A stretch of 64,000 bases of DNA from Choricystis sp. odSpoLacu1 (lineage: Eukaryota > Chlorophyta > Trebouxiophyceae), in contig OY253650.1 in NCBI GenBank assembly GCA_958009055.1, positions 868,001-932,000 on the forward strand, read 5' to 3'. The notes under the pieces are model-generated. The model did not search any database. It was not told the origin of the DNA and saw only the letters and a program-made list of their open reading frames with translations. Positions within the stretch are counted from its first letter, which is position 1. The number at the start of each line of letters is the position of its first letter. A program made the position numbers and the translations under genes. Of the stretch, positions 20,742-31,455 are shown one piece after another.

Positions 20742-21951
20742 CCGCCTCGCCTCTATCGACCTGCCCCACCGCATGGTCTTCGCCCCGCTGACTCGCTGCC
20801 GCTCCGACGGCTCGGGAGTACCCCCCAAGTACGCGGCCGACTACTACTCACAGCGCGCCGCGTCGGGCGGCCTCCTGCTCACGGAAGCCACCAACATCTC
20901 GCGCGACGCGCAAGGCTACCCCAGCACGCCCGGCATGTACACGCAGGCCCAGGTGGATGCCTGGAAACCCATCGTGGCGGCCGTCAAAGCCGCCCACCCG
21001 GGCACCGCGTTTTTTGCGCAACTCTGGCACACCGGCCGCGTCGCTCACAACGCGTACATGGAGGACGGGGGGGCGCCGTTGGCGCCATCCGCCATTGCGT
21101 GCCCCTTGGAAGGCGGCGTCATGCTGCCTGATTACTCGACGGTGCCGTACGTGCAGCCGCGCGAGATGACTAAAGCTGACATCGACAAAACGGTCCAAGA
21201 CTATGTGAAAGCCGCCCAGAACGCGATCCAAGCTGGCTTTGATGGCGTCGAGTTTCACAGCGCCAACGGCTACCTGGCGGAACAGTTTCTGCGCGCCTCC
21301 TCCAACCAGCGCGCAGACGAGTACGGCGTGTCCGGCCCCCACGGCCGCGCCACCTTCTCCCTGCGCGTCGCCTCCGCCCTGGTGGACGCCATCGGTGCCG
21401 ACCGGGTCGGCATCCGTCTGTCCCCGTGGGGCAGGTTCCTGATCGATGCGCCCGACGTGGAGGCTGACCACTCGACGTGCGACGTGCTGATCAAAGCGCT
21501 GGCCTCGTCTCCGTCTCCCATCGCCTACATCCACATGATCGAACCCCGCATGTGCCTCGGCAACGAGGAGTCGGCGCTGTCCCCGTCCGACGCTTCTCTG
21601 GACAGGTGGCGCAGCCTGTGGGGCGGGCGCGTGTTCATCGCGGCCGGCGGGTTCAACCGCGCGCGCGCCCTCGCCCACTGTACCGCCCATCCCTCCAACG
21701 AGCTCGTCTCCATCGGCCGCTGGTGGCTGTCCACGCCCGACCTGCCGTCCCGCTTTGCGGCGGACGGGGAGGAGGGGGCCCCCCTCAACAAGTACGCCCG
21801 CGACACATTTTACGCAGGCGGCGAAAAGGGGTACACCGACTACCCCACCCTGGCCGCGGTGCCGAAAGGCACGCCCACAACGCGCGCCAAGGATGGGTCC
21901 CTGGTGTTTGACACGGGGGCGGCGGTGGAGAATGGCAAGGGGGAGAAGTGA
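20611..21951 (+). CDS. Old yellow enzyme / oxophytodienoate reductase-like
   Basis: Exons 20611-20641 (only 31 nt) and 20738-21951 give 414 residues. The FMN-barrel landmarks are present: PHRMVFAPLTRCRS, FFAQLWHTGR, and the active-site pair in GFDGVEFHSANGYLAEQFL (His and Asn positions conserved). SIGRWWLSTPDL occupies the phosphate-binding region. OYEs reduce activated alkenes with NADPH, including oxylipins; whether this one handles OPDA is unknown. No signal or transit peptide and no C-terminal peroxisomal tripeptide (ends GEK), so it is probably cytosolic. The intron carries the duplicated copy of exon 1 described separately. Confidence 0.9.
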
Positions 21952-22264
21952 AGGCGCGCGGGCGTGAGTGTCTTCACCAAGAGAGAGGGGGAGAGGGCAC
22001 TGAAGACGGGCGCGTCTTCGCACATGACCCACCTGACCACACACTCTTCCTGGCAGAGTGTGATGGTCACACGCTCCCTGGCGAGTGTGTGCGTGGTCGA
22101 AGAAGGCGCGAGAGAGAGAGAGAGGGACGAGAGAGGTGTGTCGAACGAAAAAAAAAAAAATGCGACGACGACTCTCCACCGTCGCTTCCTTGTGTCTCTC
22201 GCCCAGAAAGCACACACGACACACACGCGCCCCTCGCTCTAAACCTCTCTGCTCTTCTCAAATC
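21952..22264 (+). promoter_or_regulatory. Intergenic 313 bp upstream of ARD, with alternative hairpin arms
   Basis: No gene is visible. The segment at 22035-22047 (gaccacacactct) can pair with 22055-22068 (one bulge) or with 22083-22098, so two mutually exclusive stems can be drawn just upstream of the acireductone dioxygenase start. An AG-rich tract and an A13 run follow at 22106-22160. Whether these are transcribed as 5' leader is unknown. Confidence 0.4.
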
Positions 22265-23094
22265 ATGGCGCCCGACTTGACGGCGGAGCAAGCCCGACTG
22301 GCAGAGGTGTGTGTCGCGGGATGGCGAAGGTGCTTTCCCTACATTGGTGGCGCGCTGCCCACCTGCCTCACGCTCGCGTCCTCTCTCCGACTGTGGCAGT
22401 CGTGCACAGCAACACGCAAGTTGTGCGTGGGCGAATGAGCGTGAGGAGGACAGGTCGGCAGAGACACGCAGCCCCCCTTTCCTCACACGCACCCTCTCCA
22501 CACCCACAGCCCGACCCCCTCTCCACCCTCGACCTGGCCGCCTGGTACATGGACGACAACACGACCACCGACCAGCGCGCCCCCCACAAAGCGGCGGGCG
22601 CGCCCGCCGTCACGGGTGACACACTGGCCGCGCTCGGCGTGCTGGCCTGGAAACTGGCCCCGGGGACGCCCGCGGGGGAGGCCCGCCTGGCCGCCATCCG
22701 GCTGGCACGTGGATACTCGTACCAGGACACCATTGAAGTGTCGCCGTCCACGCTGCCTGAGTACGAAACAAAAATCAAAGCCTTTTTTGAGGAACACCTC
22801 CACTCCGACGAAGAAGTGCGCTACTGCCTCGCCGGCTCCGGCTACTTTGACGTGCGGGACGCCAACGATGCATGGATCCGCATCTGCGTCAAGGCGGGCG
22901 ACTTGATCGTGCTGCCGGAGGGGATTTACCACAGGTTCACGCTCGACCAAAACAACTACATCAAAGTCAACAGGCTGTTTGTAGGGGAGCCCGTATGGAC
23001 GCCCTACAACCGACCCCAGGAGGCGGGGCCGGCTGCTGCGTCGCGGGAAAAGTACGTGGTCGGCTTTTTGGGGGGGGAGACGGCGGTGGCGTGA
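22265..23094 (+). CDS. ARD: Acireductone dioxygenase (methionine salvage)
   Basis: Exons 22265-22306 (42 nt) and 22510-23094 give 208 residues. The cupin metal site is complete: HLHSDEEVRY supplies His, His and Glu, and GIYHRFT supplies the last His. WYMDDN near the N-terminus is typical. The enzyme oxidises acireductone to the keto acid precursor of methionine (Fe form) or to an off-pathway product with CO release (Ni form); the metal cannot be told from sequence. No targeting peptide is visible. The 203-nt intron follows codon 14. Confidence 0.93.
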
Positions 23095-23288
23095 GAGGGG
23101 AGAGAGTTGTTGTTTTTTCGTTTAGTTGTTCGTCGCCGAAAAGTCTCCACACACAAACTATATCTCCCCTCCTTTCCTGCGGCCCCGCGCCCTTTCACCC
23201 TCCGTGTGCACGCCGTGCGTCGCCTTCTTCCTCGTGCGGCCCCCGTCCACGCGCGCCGCGCTTCCCAAACCTCCCCCAACGTCTGCGC

Positions 23289-24870
23289 ATGCGCGTCCGC
23301 GCGCCGCCGCGCCCCCGCGCGTTCCCCGCGTCCACGCCCCGCCCTGTCCGCCGCCTGTTCGCGCGCCCTGTCGCAATGGCATCCTCCTCCGCCGCCGCCG
23401 CCGCGCCGCCCGCCCTCAAAGCGTACACCGCGTCCGAGATGAGTGCCGCCGACTTGAGGGCCGTCACCGCGAGGCCGCGCATCGACTTTGACTCCATTCT
23501 GGGGACGGTGCGTTGATGGTGGGGGGGGTGGAGGGCAGCAGGAGTGACTGTGTGGGTGTGGAGGGCGGAAGGCAGCGGGGCGCGGGCGTTGAATGCGAAG
23601 GTCCGCGCGTGGCTAGACGTCGGCTTCGCTCCTCGTTTTAACACGACCCACCTCTTCTTCCTCCCAGGTCGCCCCCATCGTCGACGCCGTCCGCACTCGT
23701 GGCGACGACGCCGTGCGCGAGCTGACCGCCAAGTTTGACCGCGCAGACTTGGGATCCGCCCCCCCCTGCATCCCGATTGGCGACCTCCCCCAACCCGACC
23801 TGCCCGCCGACGTGCGCGCCGCGTTTGACACCGCCCTCGCCAACGTCATCGCCTTCCACACCGCCCAGTCTGTCCCCGACCTGGCCATGGACACCATGCC
23901 GGGCGTCACCTGCAGGCGCGTGACGCGGCCGATCGAAGCGGTGGGCGTGTACGTCCCTGGCGGCACCGCCGTCCTCCCCTCCTCCGCCATCATGCTGGCC
24001 GCCCCCGCCGCCGTGGCGGGGTGCCGCACCATCGTGCTGGCCACGCCACCTCGCCCCGATGGCTCCATCTCGCCTGAAGTGTTGTACTGTGCGCGTGCGG
24101 CGGGCGCGACGCACGTGCTGCGCGCGGGCGGCGCGCAGGCGGTCGCCGCCCTCGCCTACGGCACCGCCTCCGTCCCCAAAGTCGACAAAGTGCTGGGCCC
24201 GGGAAACCAGTACGTGACCGCCGCCAAGATGGCGCTGGCCAACAGTGAGGCGATGGTGGCCATTGACATGCCGGCGGGGCCGTCGGAGGTGCTGGTGATT
24301 GCCGACGCGGGCGCCAATGTCGCCCACGTCGCGGCCGACCTCCTCTCCCAAGCGGAGCACGGCCCGGACTCGCAGGTCGTGCTTGTCGCCTTGCCTGGCG
24401 TCGACCTGGCCGCCGTGGAAGCTGAGGTGGCATCCCAATGCGCCGCCCTGCCGCGCGGCGACGTCGCGGCGCGCGCGCTCGGCCACTCCTGCATCGTGCG
24501 CGCCGCCTCCCGAGCCGAAGCGGTCGCCTTCTCCAACATGTACGCCCCCGAACACTTGATCATCAACACGGAGGATGCGGAGGAGTGGCTGCCGCTGATT
24601 ACCCACGCTGGTTCGATCTTCGTTGGGAGGTGGACGCCGGAGTCGGTGGGCGACTATGCATCCGGCACCAACCACACGCTGCCGACCTACGGCTACGCCC
24701 GCATGTACTCGGGCGTGTCCCTGGACTCGTTTGTCAAAAAGATCACGGTGCAGTCGTTGACGCGGGCCGGGTTGGAGGCGTTGGGGCCGGCCGTTGCCAC
24801 GATGGCGAGTGTGGAGGGGCTGGACGCGCACCGGCGCGCGGTCACGCTGAGGCTGGGGATGGATGGTTGA
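23289..24870 (+). CDS. hisD: Histidinol dehydrogenase, plastid-targeted
   Basis: Exons 23289-23507 and 23668-24870 give 473 residues. The first 30 or so residues (Arg/Pro-rich, no acidic residues) look like a transit peptide; an internal ATG at 23376 could start a shorter form. Catalytic and zinc positions are intact: [23 protein letters not shown], the [12 protein letters not shown] pair of zinc ligands, MYAPEHLI with the Glu-His dyad, and [13 protein letters not shown]. It catalyses the last two oxidations of histidine synthesis, in plastids of plants and algae. Confidence 0.94.
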
Positions 24871-24987
24871 TGGTGTGTGTGTGAGAGTGTTTGCTGTTCC
24901 CCGATTCTTTCTTCGTGTGATGTTGGTTAAAATAACACGTTGAACAAAAAACAGTTTGTACACAGCGAAAACTAAAACAAATCATGT

Positions 24988-25388
24988 TCACTCCTTCAAC
25001 ACCGCCAGCCACGCTGCCACCGCGATCGGGGGGCCCACCGTCATGGCCAGAGCCACTGCCGGGTCGGGGTGGAAGGGGGCGTCCAAGAAGAGGGAACCGT
25101 ACTTGATGGCGGCGGCGCCTGCAGGGGGTGGGGTTGAAAAAATAAAGCCTGTTTTCATTGATCCAGCCCACAGAACACGTCACACGCTCACAAAAACAAC
25201 TCCCACTCACCAACCACCGACGCGGCCGCCACCTTGGCGACGTAGGCAGCGTCACTGTCGACGGGCGCGGCGCCGCCGCGGTTGCCGTCGCCCGAGGCGG
25301 CCGCCACCCCTGTCTGTCGACGTAAGGGACGGGTGGGGGAGGGTGGCGAGGCCAGGCGTGGCCTAGTGGAGTGGAAGGAGGCGCGCAT
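24988..25388 (-). CDS. Small putative plastid membrane protein, 102 aa, unknown function
   Basis: Two exons (25211-25388, 24988-25118; intron 25119-25210 with GTGAGT donor) join in frame to 102 residues. The N-terminus (about 30 residues, many Arg/Ser/Pro) resembles a transit peptide. Two hydrophobic stretches follow, around AAYVAKVAAASVVGGAAIKYG and ALAMTVGPPIAVAAWLAVL. I do not recognise a named family, though small plastid proteins of this layout occur in plants. Support for a real gene is the splice-consistent frame and the targeting-like N-terminus. It is divergent from the EI24-like gene. Confidence 0.6.
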
Positions 25389-25466
25389 TTGGGGCCAGGC
25401 GCGGCGAAAAAAAAACAAACGGTGAGTGTTTGCGTAAAACACTCTCCGTCGACCTTTTCAACCGCG
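25389..25466. promoter_or_regulatory. 78-bp shared promoter, small plastid protein / EI24-like gene
   Basis: The start codons of two divergent genes lie 78 bases apart. The gap holds an A9 tract (25407-25415) and AAACGGTGAGTGTTTGCG. No named element recognised. Confidence 0.35.
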
Positions 25467-26142
25467 ATGGCGACCCCTTTCCTGCTCCGCGCCCCGTTCC
25501 TGTACCCTCTGGCAGGCCTGCTCTTTGTGCTGACGCGGCCAGCCTTGCTTGTGTCCGTCCTGCTGGCCGCGTTGTCGCAGCTTCTCAACCCGCTTTACTG
25601 GTTCTCCGCCTCCCTGCGCGCCCGCTCCGCAGCTCGCACCTTTCACCGCGTGCTGGCCGCGCGGGGGGTCAACGCGCTGGCCGTGTCAGACGCCGAGCGC
25701 GCCCGCCTGGCCGCCACGCACACGTCGCCCCCCGCGCGCCGCGGTGTGCGCGGTGGCGCCGACGTGGGGCCCGTGCGCGCGATGTTGTTGACCCTGTTCG
25801 CCGGCAGCGCCCGGCCTGCCGTTCCCTGTGCGGTGGGCAAAGAACCTGGTTGTCGGCCCGCTCACGGCAGCGTTTCCTGCCGGACGGGCGCTTGCTCTGT
25901 TGACCGACCCTGCTGATGCAGCCTTAGACGCTTTAGCACCTTACCTCGCCCTCAAACGGGTGCGGGGGCCGGAGGTGGCGTCCATCGCGCGCACACACGC
26001 GTGGAAGCTGCGCGCGTTTGGTGTGACTGCGGCGCTGCTGTCTGCGGTGCCGGTGGCGTCCCAGCTGTTTGGGTTGACGACGGCGGCGGGGGCGGCGCTG
26101 ATGGCTGCTGACGTGGAGGCGGCCAACCAGCTGGTGCCATGA
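25467..26142 (+). CDS. EI24/LDS-RRT8-like integral membrane protein, one frame break
   Basis: The first half (ATG at 25467) reads FLYPLAGLLFVLTRPALL and LNPLYWFSASLRARS; the second half, in another frame, reads LPFPVRWAKNLVVGPL, LDALAPYLALKR, then VTAALLSAVPVASQLFGLTT and GAALMAADVE. The pattern of a Pro-containing hydrophobic segment, a YxxLK turn and a final helical hairpin resembles EI24/CysZ-like proteins and the fungal lipid-droplet RRT8/LDS group. One base appears extra between 25791 and 25828; removing one would give 225 codons. The family call is by pattern only and could be wrong. A 6-bp GGGGGT/ACCCCC hairpin follows the stop. Confidence 0.5.
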
Positions 26143-26353
26143 TGGGGGTGGACCCCCGTGCGCCGCGCGCCCCCGAACCTGCCCCACCGACCTGGTGCGC
26201 GCCATCGGCGCCTCCCTCCCCCGCCGCGACATCGCGTCGCCAGCTAGGGGCAGCGTCCTCTCCCTAGCAATAGAAAACGAACGGAACGCAATCATTATTG
26301 CACGACAAAAGAAAAGAAAAAACGCACCCCCTCTCAACTCTCCAACCCCACCA

Positions 26354-29300
26354 TCACCCCACATACGCCGCCGCTGTGGCAGCCGCCCCCAGCGCCCCGC
26401 TGGCCAGAGGGCCCACCGCCGCCATCCCCTCCCACGACGCCGCCCGGCGGGCGGCCGCCTCCCAGGAGGGAGGCGCGAGCGGAGGAGGGGGCAGCGCGGC
26501 CGGTAACGCGCCACCCGGCCAGCCGCCACCCCCCCCGCTCACCGTGCGCCCGCTCAGCTCGCTTCCCAGGGTGTCAGGAGCCAGCGTGCGGCAAAAACCG
26601 ACCGCCCGGTCGATGAAAGCGTGGCACGGGAAGCGCGCGCGCGCGCCGGACGCGACGTGCACGACATCCACTGACGCCAGGTGCCAGGCTGGCATGGGCC
26701 CCGACCCATCCGTCACCACGCGCAGCGCGGTCAGCCGCCCCACGCAGGGGAGCAGGGGCAGGGTGAACGCGTCCGCCCGGCCGCGGCGGAAGTGGGGGCC
26801 GCCCGGGAGGGGGACGAGGCCCGTCGCGCCGCGGTCGCCCACGAGTTCGAACGACACGCGGGCCCGGGTGCCCGCCACGCAGAAGGGGGACGTATGAAAG
26901 ATGACGCGGTAGCCGGGGGCGGAGGAGGGAGGGGGAGTGGCGCCGCCAGAGGGCGCCGCGGTCGGCACCAGCGCCGCCGCGCCGCCACCCGCGCGCAGCC
27001 ACCGGTCGGCCGGGAAGAAGGCCAGTTCGGCCCCGGTGTCGGCGTCCACCACACACACCCAGGCCATGCGCCAGCCGCCGCCCGACCCGGCGGGGGAGGG
27101 AGGGGGCGGCGGCTCCAGCTCGACGTCGGCGCCAGAGAGCGAGGCCGCGCGGCGCAGGGCGCCCGCCAGCCCGTCCCCCGCGTCCAGCGTCCACGACTCC
27201 ACGCCCCCCGGGCGCAGGCGGGCGCCGCCCTCGGTGGGCAGGCGGAAGGTGGCAGCGGCGGACGGGGGGGAGGAGGCGGCAGCGCGCAGCGTGACCAAGA
27301 CATCCCCCAGGGACGCGCCGTCGACGGCCGAGGTGGCGACGCCCAGGCGGAGGCGGAGGGGGGGGGCGGGGGCGATGGAGGGGCGGGCGGGGACGCGGAC
27401 GGCGTCGACGGTGGGGGCTGTGGTGAGTGGTGTGGAGAGAAGGTTGTTTTTTCTTTCGCCACCCGCACACACACTCTCCCTCCCTCCCTCTCCCTCCCTC
27501 CCTCTCTCACCATGCCACTGGCCCGGCTCAGCAGCACCATCCAGCGCCACCTGCAGCGCTTTGACGCGCCCCCCCGCCTCGTCCAGCCCCGCGCGCAACG
27601 AGGCCAGCACACTGGTCAACCGCGCGCGCTCGGCCGCGGTCGACGCGGCTTCACGCCGCGCGGCCGCCGCCTCGGCGGCCGCCGCAGACGCCGCCGCGTC
27701 GGCCGCCTCCGCCCGCGACCTAGCGGCTGCGGCATCTGCTTCAGCGGCCGCCAGGGCGCCGCGCACGCCGTCCGCGTCGGCGCGTGCGCGCGCGGCGTCG
27801 CCGCGCGCACTGGCGGCCGCCGCGTCCGCTGAGGCCAGCGCCTGGCGAGCGGCCGCCGCTTCCGCGGCCGCCGACTCGGCGCGGGATGAAATCAGCATCA
27901 CTTCAGACGTCGCTGCATCCCGGGCGGCGGCCGCGTCGCGAGCCGCGGACGCCGCAGACGCGAGGTCGCTACGCGCCGCGCGCAGCGCGGCCTCCAGCCC
28001 GTCGCGCGCGGCGGCCGCCGCCTCCGCGTCCCGACGGGCGGCCTCCAGGGCGGCCCGAGCAGACGCCAGGGCTGCATCCGCGGCGGCGCGGTCGCCGCGC
28101 GCTGCGTTGGCGTCGCGCGCGGCCGCGTCGGCGTCGGCCGCGGCCGCGTCGACCGCGCGGCGCGCGGCCTCCAGGTCCGCCTCCAGCCGCGACCTCTCGG
28201 CGGCAGCAGCCGACAGGGCGGCATCCGCGTCCGCTAACTGGGCGGCCGCCACGGCGGCATCGGCGCGCAGGCCTGCAAACACGTCGGCTACCGCGCCAGC
28301 GTCGCGCGCGGCGGCAGCCTCGGCTTCACGCGCACGTGCCTCCAGCACGCGCTCCAGCTCGCGTTCGCCATCCTCCACGCGTTCACGCACCGCGGTGGAC
28401 GCGGTGCGGGAGAGCGGGGTGGAGGGCAGGGAGGACTGGGTGGGCGGCAGCATCGATGGGCGACGGCGCGGGGTGACGATCGACGACGCGCGCACGGGGG
28501 GCGGGGACGCCCACGCGCTGCTTGCGCCGCCGTACACGGACGTCGTGCGCGAGGGTGGGCGGAAGGAGGGGGTCGTGGCGGCGATGGACCCCGCCGCACG
28601 CATCGGGGAGGGCGGCGGCGGCGGCGCGCGCGGCGGCGGGGAGAGCGGCGGCGCGGTGGTGTCGACGCCGCTGCCAGTGCGGGAGGCTGGCAGCGACACC
28701 GCTCCCGAGACATTGGGGGCGAGAGTGGCGGTCGCGGTGGTGCCGCCCTCCGAGGACTGGGCCACGGGCAGCGTGACCCGTTCTCCCGGCTGCAGCCAGC
28801 GGCCGCACGGAAACACGGCCACAGAGCGAGCGCCGTCGGCCGCCACCTCCACGCGGTCCAGCAGCCAGGGCGCCGTCGCCCCGGCGCTGCCGCCGTCGGC
28901 CCGGTCGCGCAGGCTGACGGAGACCGCGGTCAGGTGGCCGACGGGGGGCAGGTCCACGCCGTAGGAGGCGGCGCGGCCGGGGGCGAGGTCGCCCGGGGCG
29001 GCGGGCAGGCGCACGCGCACGGCTTCAGCGGTCGCGCGCAGCGCCGCCGGCCGCGCAGTGCAGCTCCACCGCGGGCTCGCCATCGGTGCCCGCCCCCAGG
29101 GTGGGGGACGTGACGACGGTGATGGTGTAGCGCAGGGTGGCGGGGGGGGCGGGCCGACCGCGATCGTCGCGGTCGCGGCCGTGGCAGACACGCCGCCGCT
29201 GCCGCCACCAACAGCACGCGGCCCGCCATCACGCACGCACGCCGTCCACGCGGCCGTGATGTCGGCCACCCAGCTATCAGTATCACTGGTTGACGGCGCC

Positions 29301-29969
29301 GCAAACGCGGTTGTGTGGTCGCCCGCGGTGACTGAGAACGCGGCCGCGGCAGCAGCGGGCAGGTCGGCCGCACGGCGGTCGAGGCGGGACACGCCCGGCG
29401 CAGGCGCATACCCGCGGGGCAGGGGTCGCACGGGGACGCGGTCCAGGGGGAGGTAGGTGATGTCGGGGGAGTCGGGGGAGTCGGCGTAGCAGAGGCGGTC
29501 GGGGAGGAGGTAGACCTGTGGAGGGGGGAGGTGGGGGTTAAGAGAGGCCAAAAATAGCGAACACGCGCGCGCCCTCTCCCCCAGCCGCCGCCGCTCTCGG
29601 CCTCCCTCCCAACCGCACACACCGCCAACCCATCCCACACCAACTCACCCACTTGCGCCGCCAGCGGGGGCGCCCCGGGCCGGTGGCACACGCGACGGCG
29701 AGCCAGCCCGCGCGCAGGGCGGTCGACGCGTGGAGCGCGGCATAAGGCGTCGCCGCCGAGGGAGGTGCCCGAGGGCAGTCGCCCGGGGCGGCGCAGTGGG
29801 GGCACGCTTCGTCACCGTCCCTGTGTATGGGATGTGTTTGGGGGGGAGGGAGGGGAGGGAGAGGGTGAGAGGGGTGGCCGACCGACGCGCCGTCAAAAAA
29901 TAAAAGCCAGCTCCCACCATCACCCTCTCTCCACACTCTCTGCCCACTCCCACACACGCACCACGCCAT
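26354..29969 (-). CDS. PH domain, coiled coil and three PLAT domains; novel architecture
   Basis: Four exons (29962-29969, only 8 nt; 29649-29820; 27511-29515; 26354-27417) give about 1,082 residues. Residues about 30-150 are a PH domain (RAGWLAVACATG, RWRRKWVYLLPDRLCYAD). Next comes a PLAT/LH2 domain (YTITVVTSPTLGAGTDGE through FPCGRWLQPGE), a Ser/Pro linker, an Ala-rich coiled coil of roughly 300 residues, and two more PLAT domains (LRLRLGVATSAVDGASLGDV to FFPADRWLRAG; YRVIFHTSPFCVAGTR to FPCHAFID). In the first PLAT, 29050-29150 reads in another frame (breaks at the G8 run 29142-29149 and near 29050 that cancel). PH and PLAT both bind lipids or membrane proteins, so a peripheral membrane scaffold is inferred. 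The 8-nt first exon is the weakest part of the model. Confidence 0.7.
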
Positions 29970-30229
29970 GGAGCTGGGGGCTGCTTCTTGCGGCTGTGTG
30001 CTGGTGTTGACAGGGCAGGAGAGGCCCGGTGCACCAGAAAGGAGAAAAGGGTGAGCACGAGAGTGTCGAGAGAAAGTCGAGAGCGAGTCTAACACACACT
30101 CGGCGCGAGTTTTTTTTCTCTCTCCCGGGAGCGCGCGCGTCCCGGGCCCGCTCCCCGCCGCGTTTCACGGACCCGCTCACCCCCAGCGCGCCTGTGCCTA
30201 GGGGGCCAGCCACGCACGCCCCAATTCCC

Positions 30230-31340
30230 ATGGCCTGCCCCCCCGTCGTCACCCTGCGCGCGCTGCCGCGCGCCCCCCGCCTCACCCTCGGCTGCCACGT
30301 GCTGGATGGGCTGCTGCGTGGGGGCGTGCTGACGGGCGGCATCACGGAGGTTGTGGGTGAGTAGGAGAGAGGAGAGACAAGGCCGCAATGGGCGCAAGAT
30401 GCCCCCCACCACCCTCCTCCCCTCACCTCACCCCAGGCGAAGCCACCGCCGGCAAGACCCAGCTCACCCTGCGCCTGCTGCTGACCGCCCAGCTGTCGTC
30501 CTCCGCCGGCGGCCTGGGCGGAGCGTCCCTGTACTTCTGGACGGAGGGCGGCGACCCGCCGCTGCGGCGGTTGGCGGAGCTGGCAGCCCACATGCCGGGA
30601 GTGTGAGTGTGTGTGGAAAGGGTGGTGTGTGGGGGGAGAGGAGAGAGGGTCAACGAGGCAAGGGAAACAGGCTCTCACCCACCCCACACAGCGACGCCGC
30701 GTCGTTTGCGTCGCGCGTCTACGTCGACCGCTCCGTCGACTCGCCCGCGGCCCTGCTGGCCGCCCTGAAGCGGGCGGCCCCCCTGTTTGAAGTTGGTGAT
30801 GGAGGCGGCAGCAGCCAGCCCCCCGTGCGACTGATCGTCATCGATTCGATCGCCGCCCTTTTCCGCGACGCGGGCGACGCAGACAGCGGCCCGGCCTCCT
30901 CCGCCGCCGCCTACGGCGCCCGCACGGACGCTCTGTTCACGGTGGCGGCTGTGTTAAAACACATCGCCCACACACATGGGTGTGCGGTCGTCGTCGTCAA
31001 CCAAGTGACCGACGTCGTCGACGTCGCCCCCGTCCACACGGCCGGCCTCGCCCTCGCCTCCTCGGGTCGCGCCGTCGCCCCCGCACTGGGGCTGGCGTGG
31101 GCCAACTGTGTGACGACGCGCCTGTTTCTGGCGCGCGTGGCGCCCGTGGGGTCCACACCGCGCGACGGCGACACCAGCGTGCCGCGCTGCCTGCAGGTCG
31201 TATTCGCGCCCCACCTGCCCCCCGCCTGGGTGCGGGCCCGCGTGACGACGGCGGGGGTGGTGGGGGTGAGTGGGCAGGAGGACGGCGCTGAGAACCAGGC
31301 GCCAGGGCTGCATCTGTGTTCAGGGGTGTTTGCGGCGTGA
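30230..31340 (+). CDS. XRCC3: RAD51 paralogue XRCC3
   Basis: Exons 30230-30356, 30437-30602 and 30692-31340 give 313 residues. RecA-core features are LTLGCHVLDGLLRGG, the Walker A GEATAGKTQ (the XRCC3 form of GExxxGKTQ), and Walker B LIVIDSIAALFR, with CAVVVVNQVTDV after it. A short N-terminus and the divergent Walker A set it apart from RAD51 itself. XRCC3 with RAD51C supports homologous recombination and Holliday-junction processing. The first intron interrupts the Walker A region. It is divergent from the PH/PLAT gene and convergent with the ureidopropionase gene. Confidence 0.85.
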
Positions 31341-31455
31341 AACGCGTGTTTTTGTTTTCTGTTTTTTTTTTTCTGTTTTCGTTCCTCCCTGCCACCAAGC
31401 ACTTGATTCATTTTTAAAATTCACACACTCGTACACGCTCTCTTACACTCTCATA

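Noticed and set aside
26937..28964. A 675-codon Ala/Ser-rich ORF on the plus strand
   Set aside because: It is antisense to the coiled coil and PLAT regions of the PH/PLAT gene. The sense strand has domains and consistent splicing; the antisense product is repetitive with no family features.
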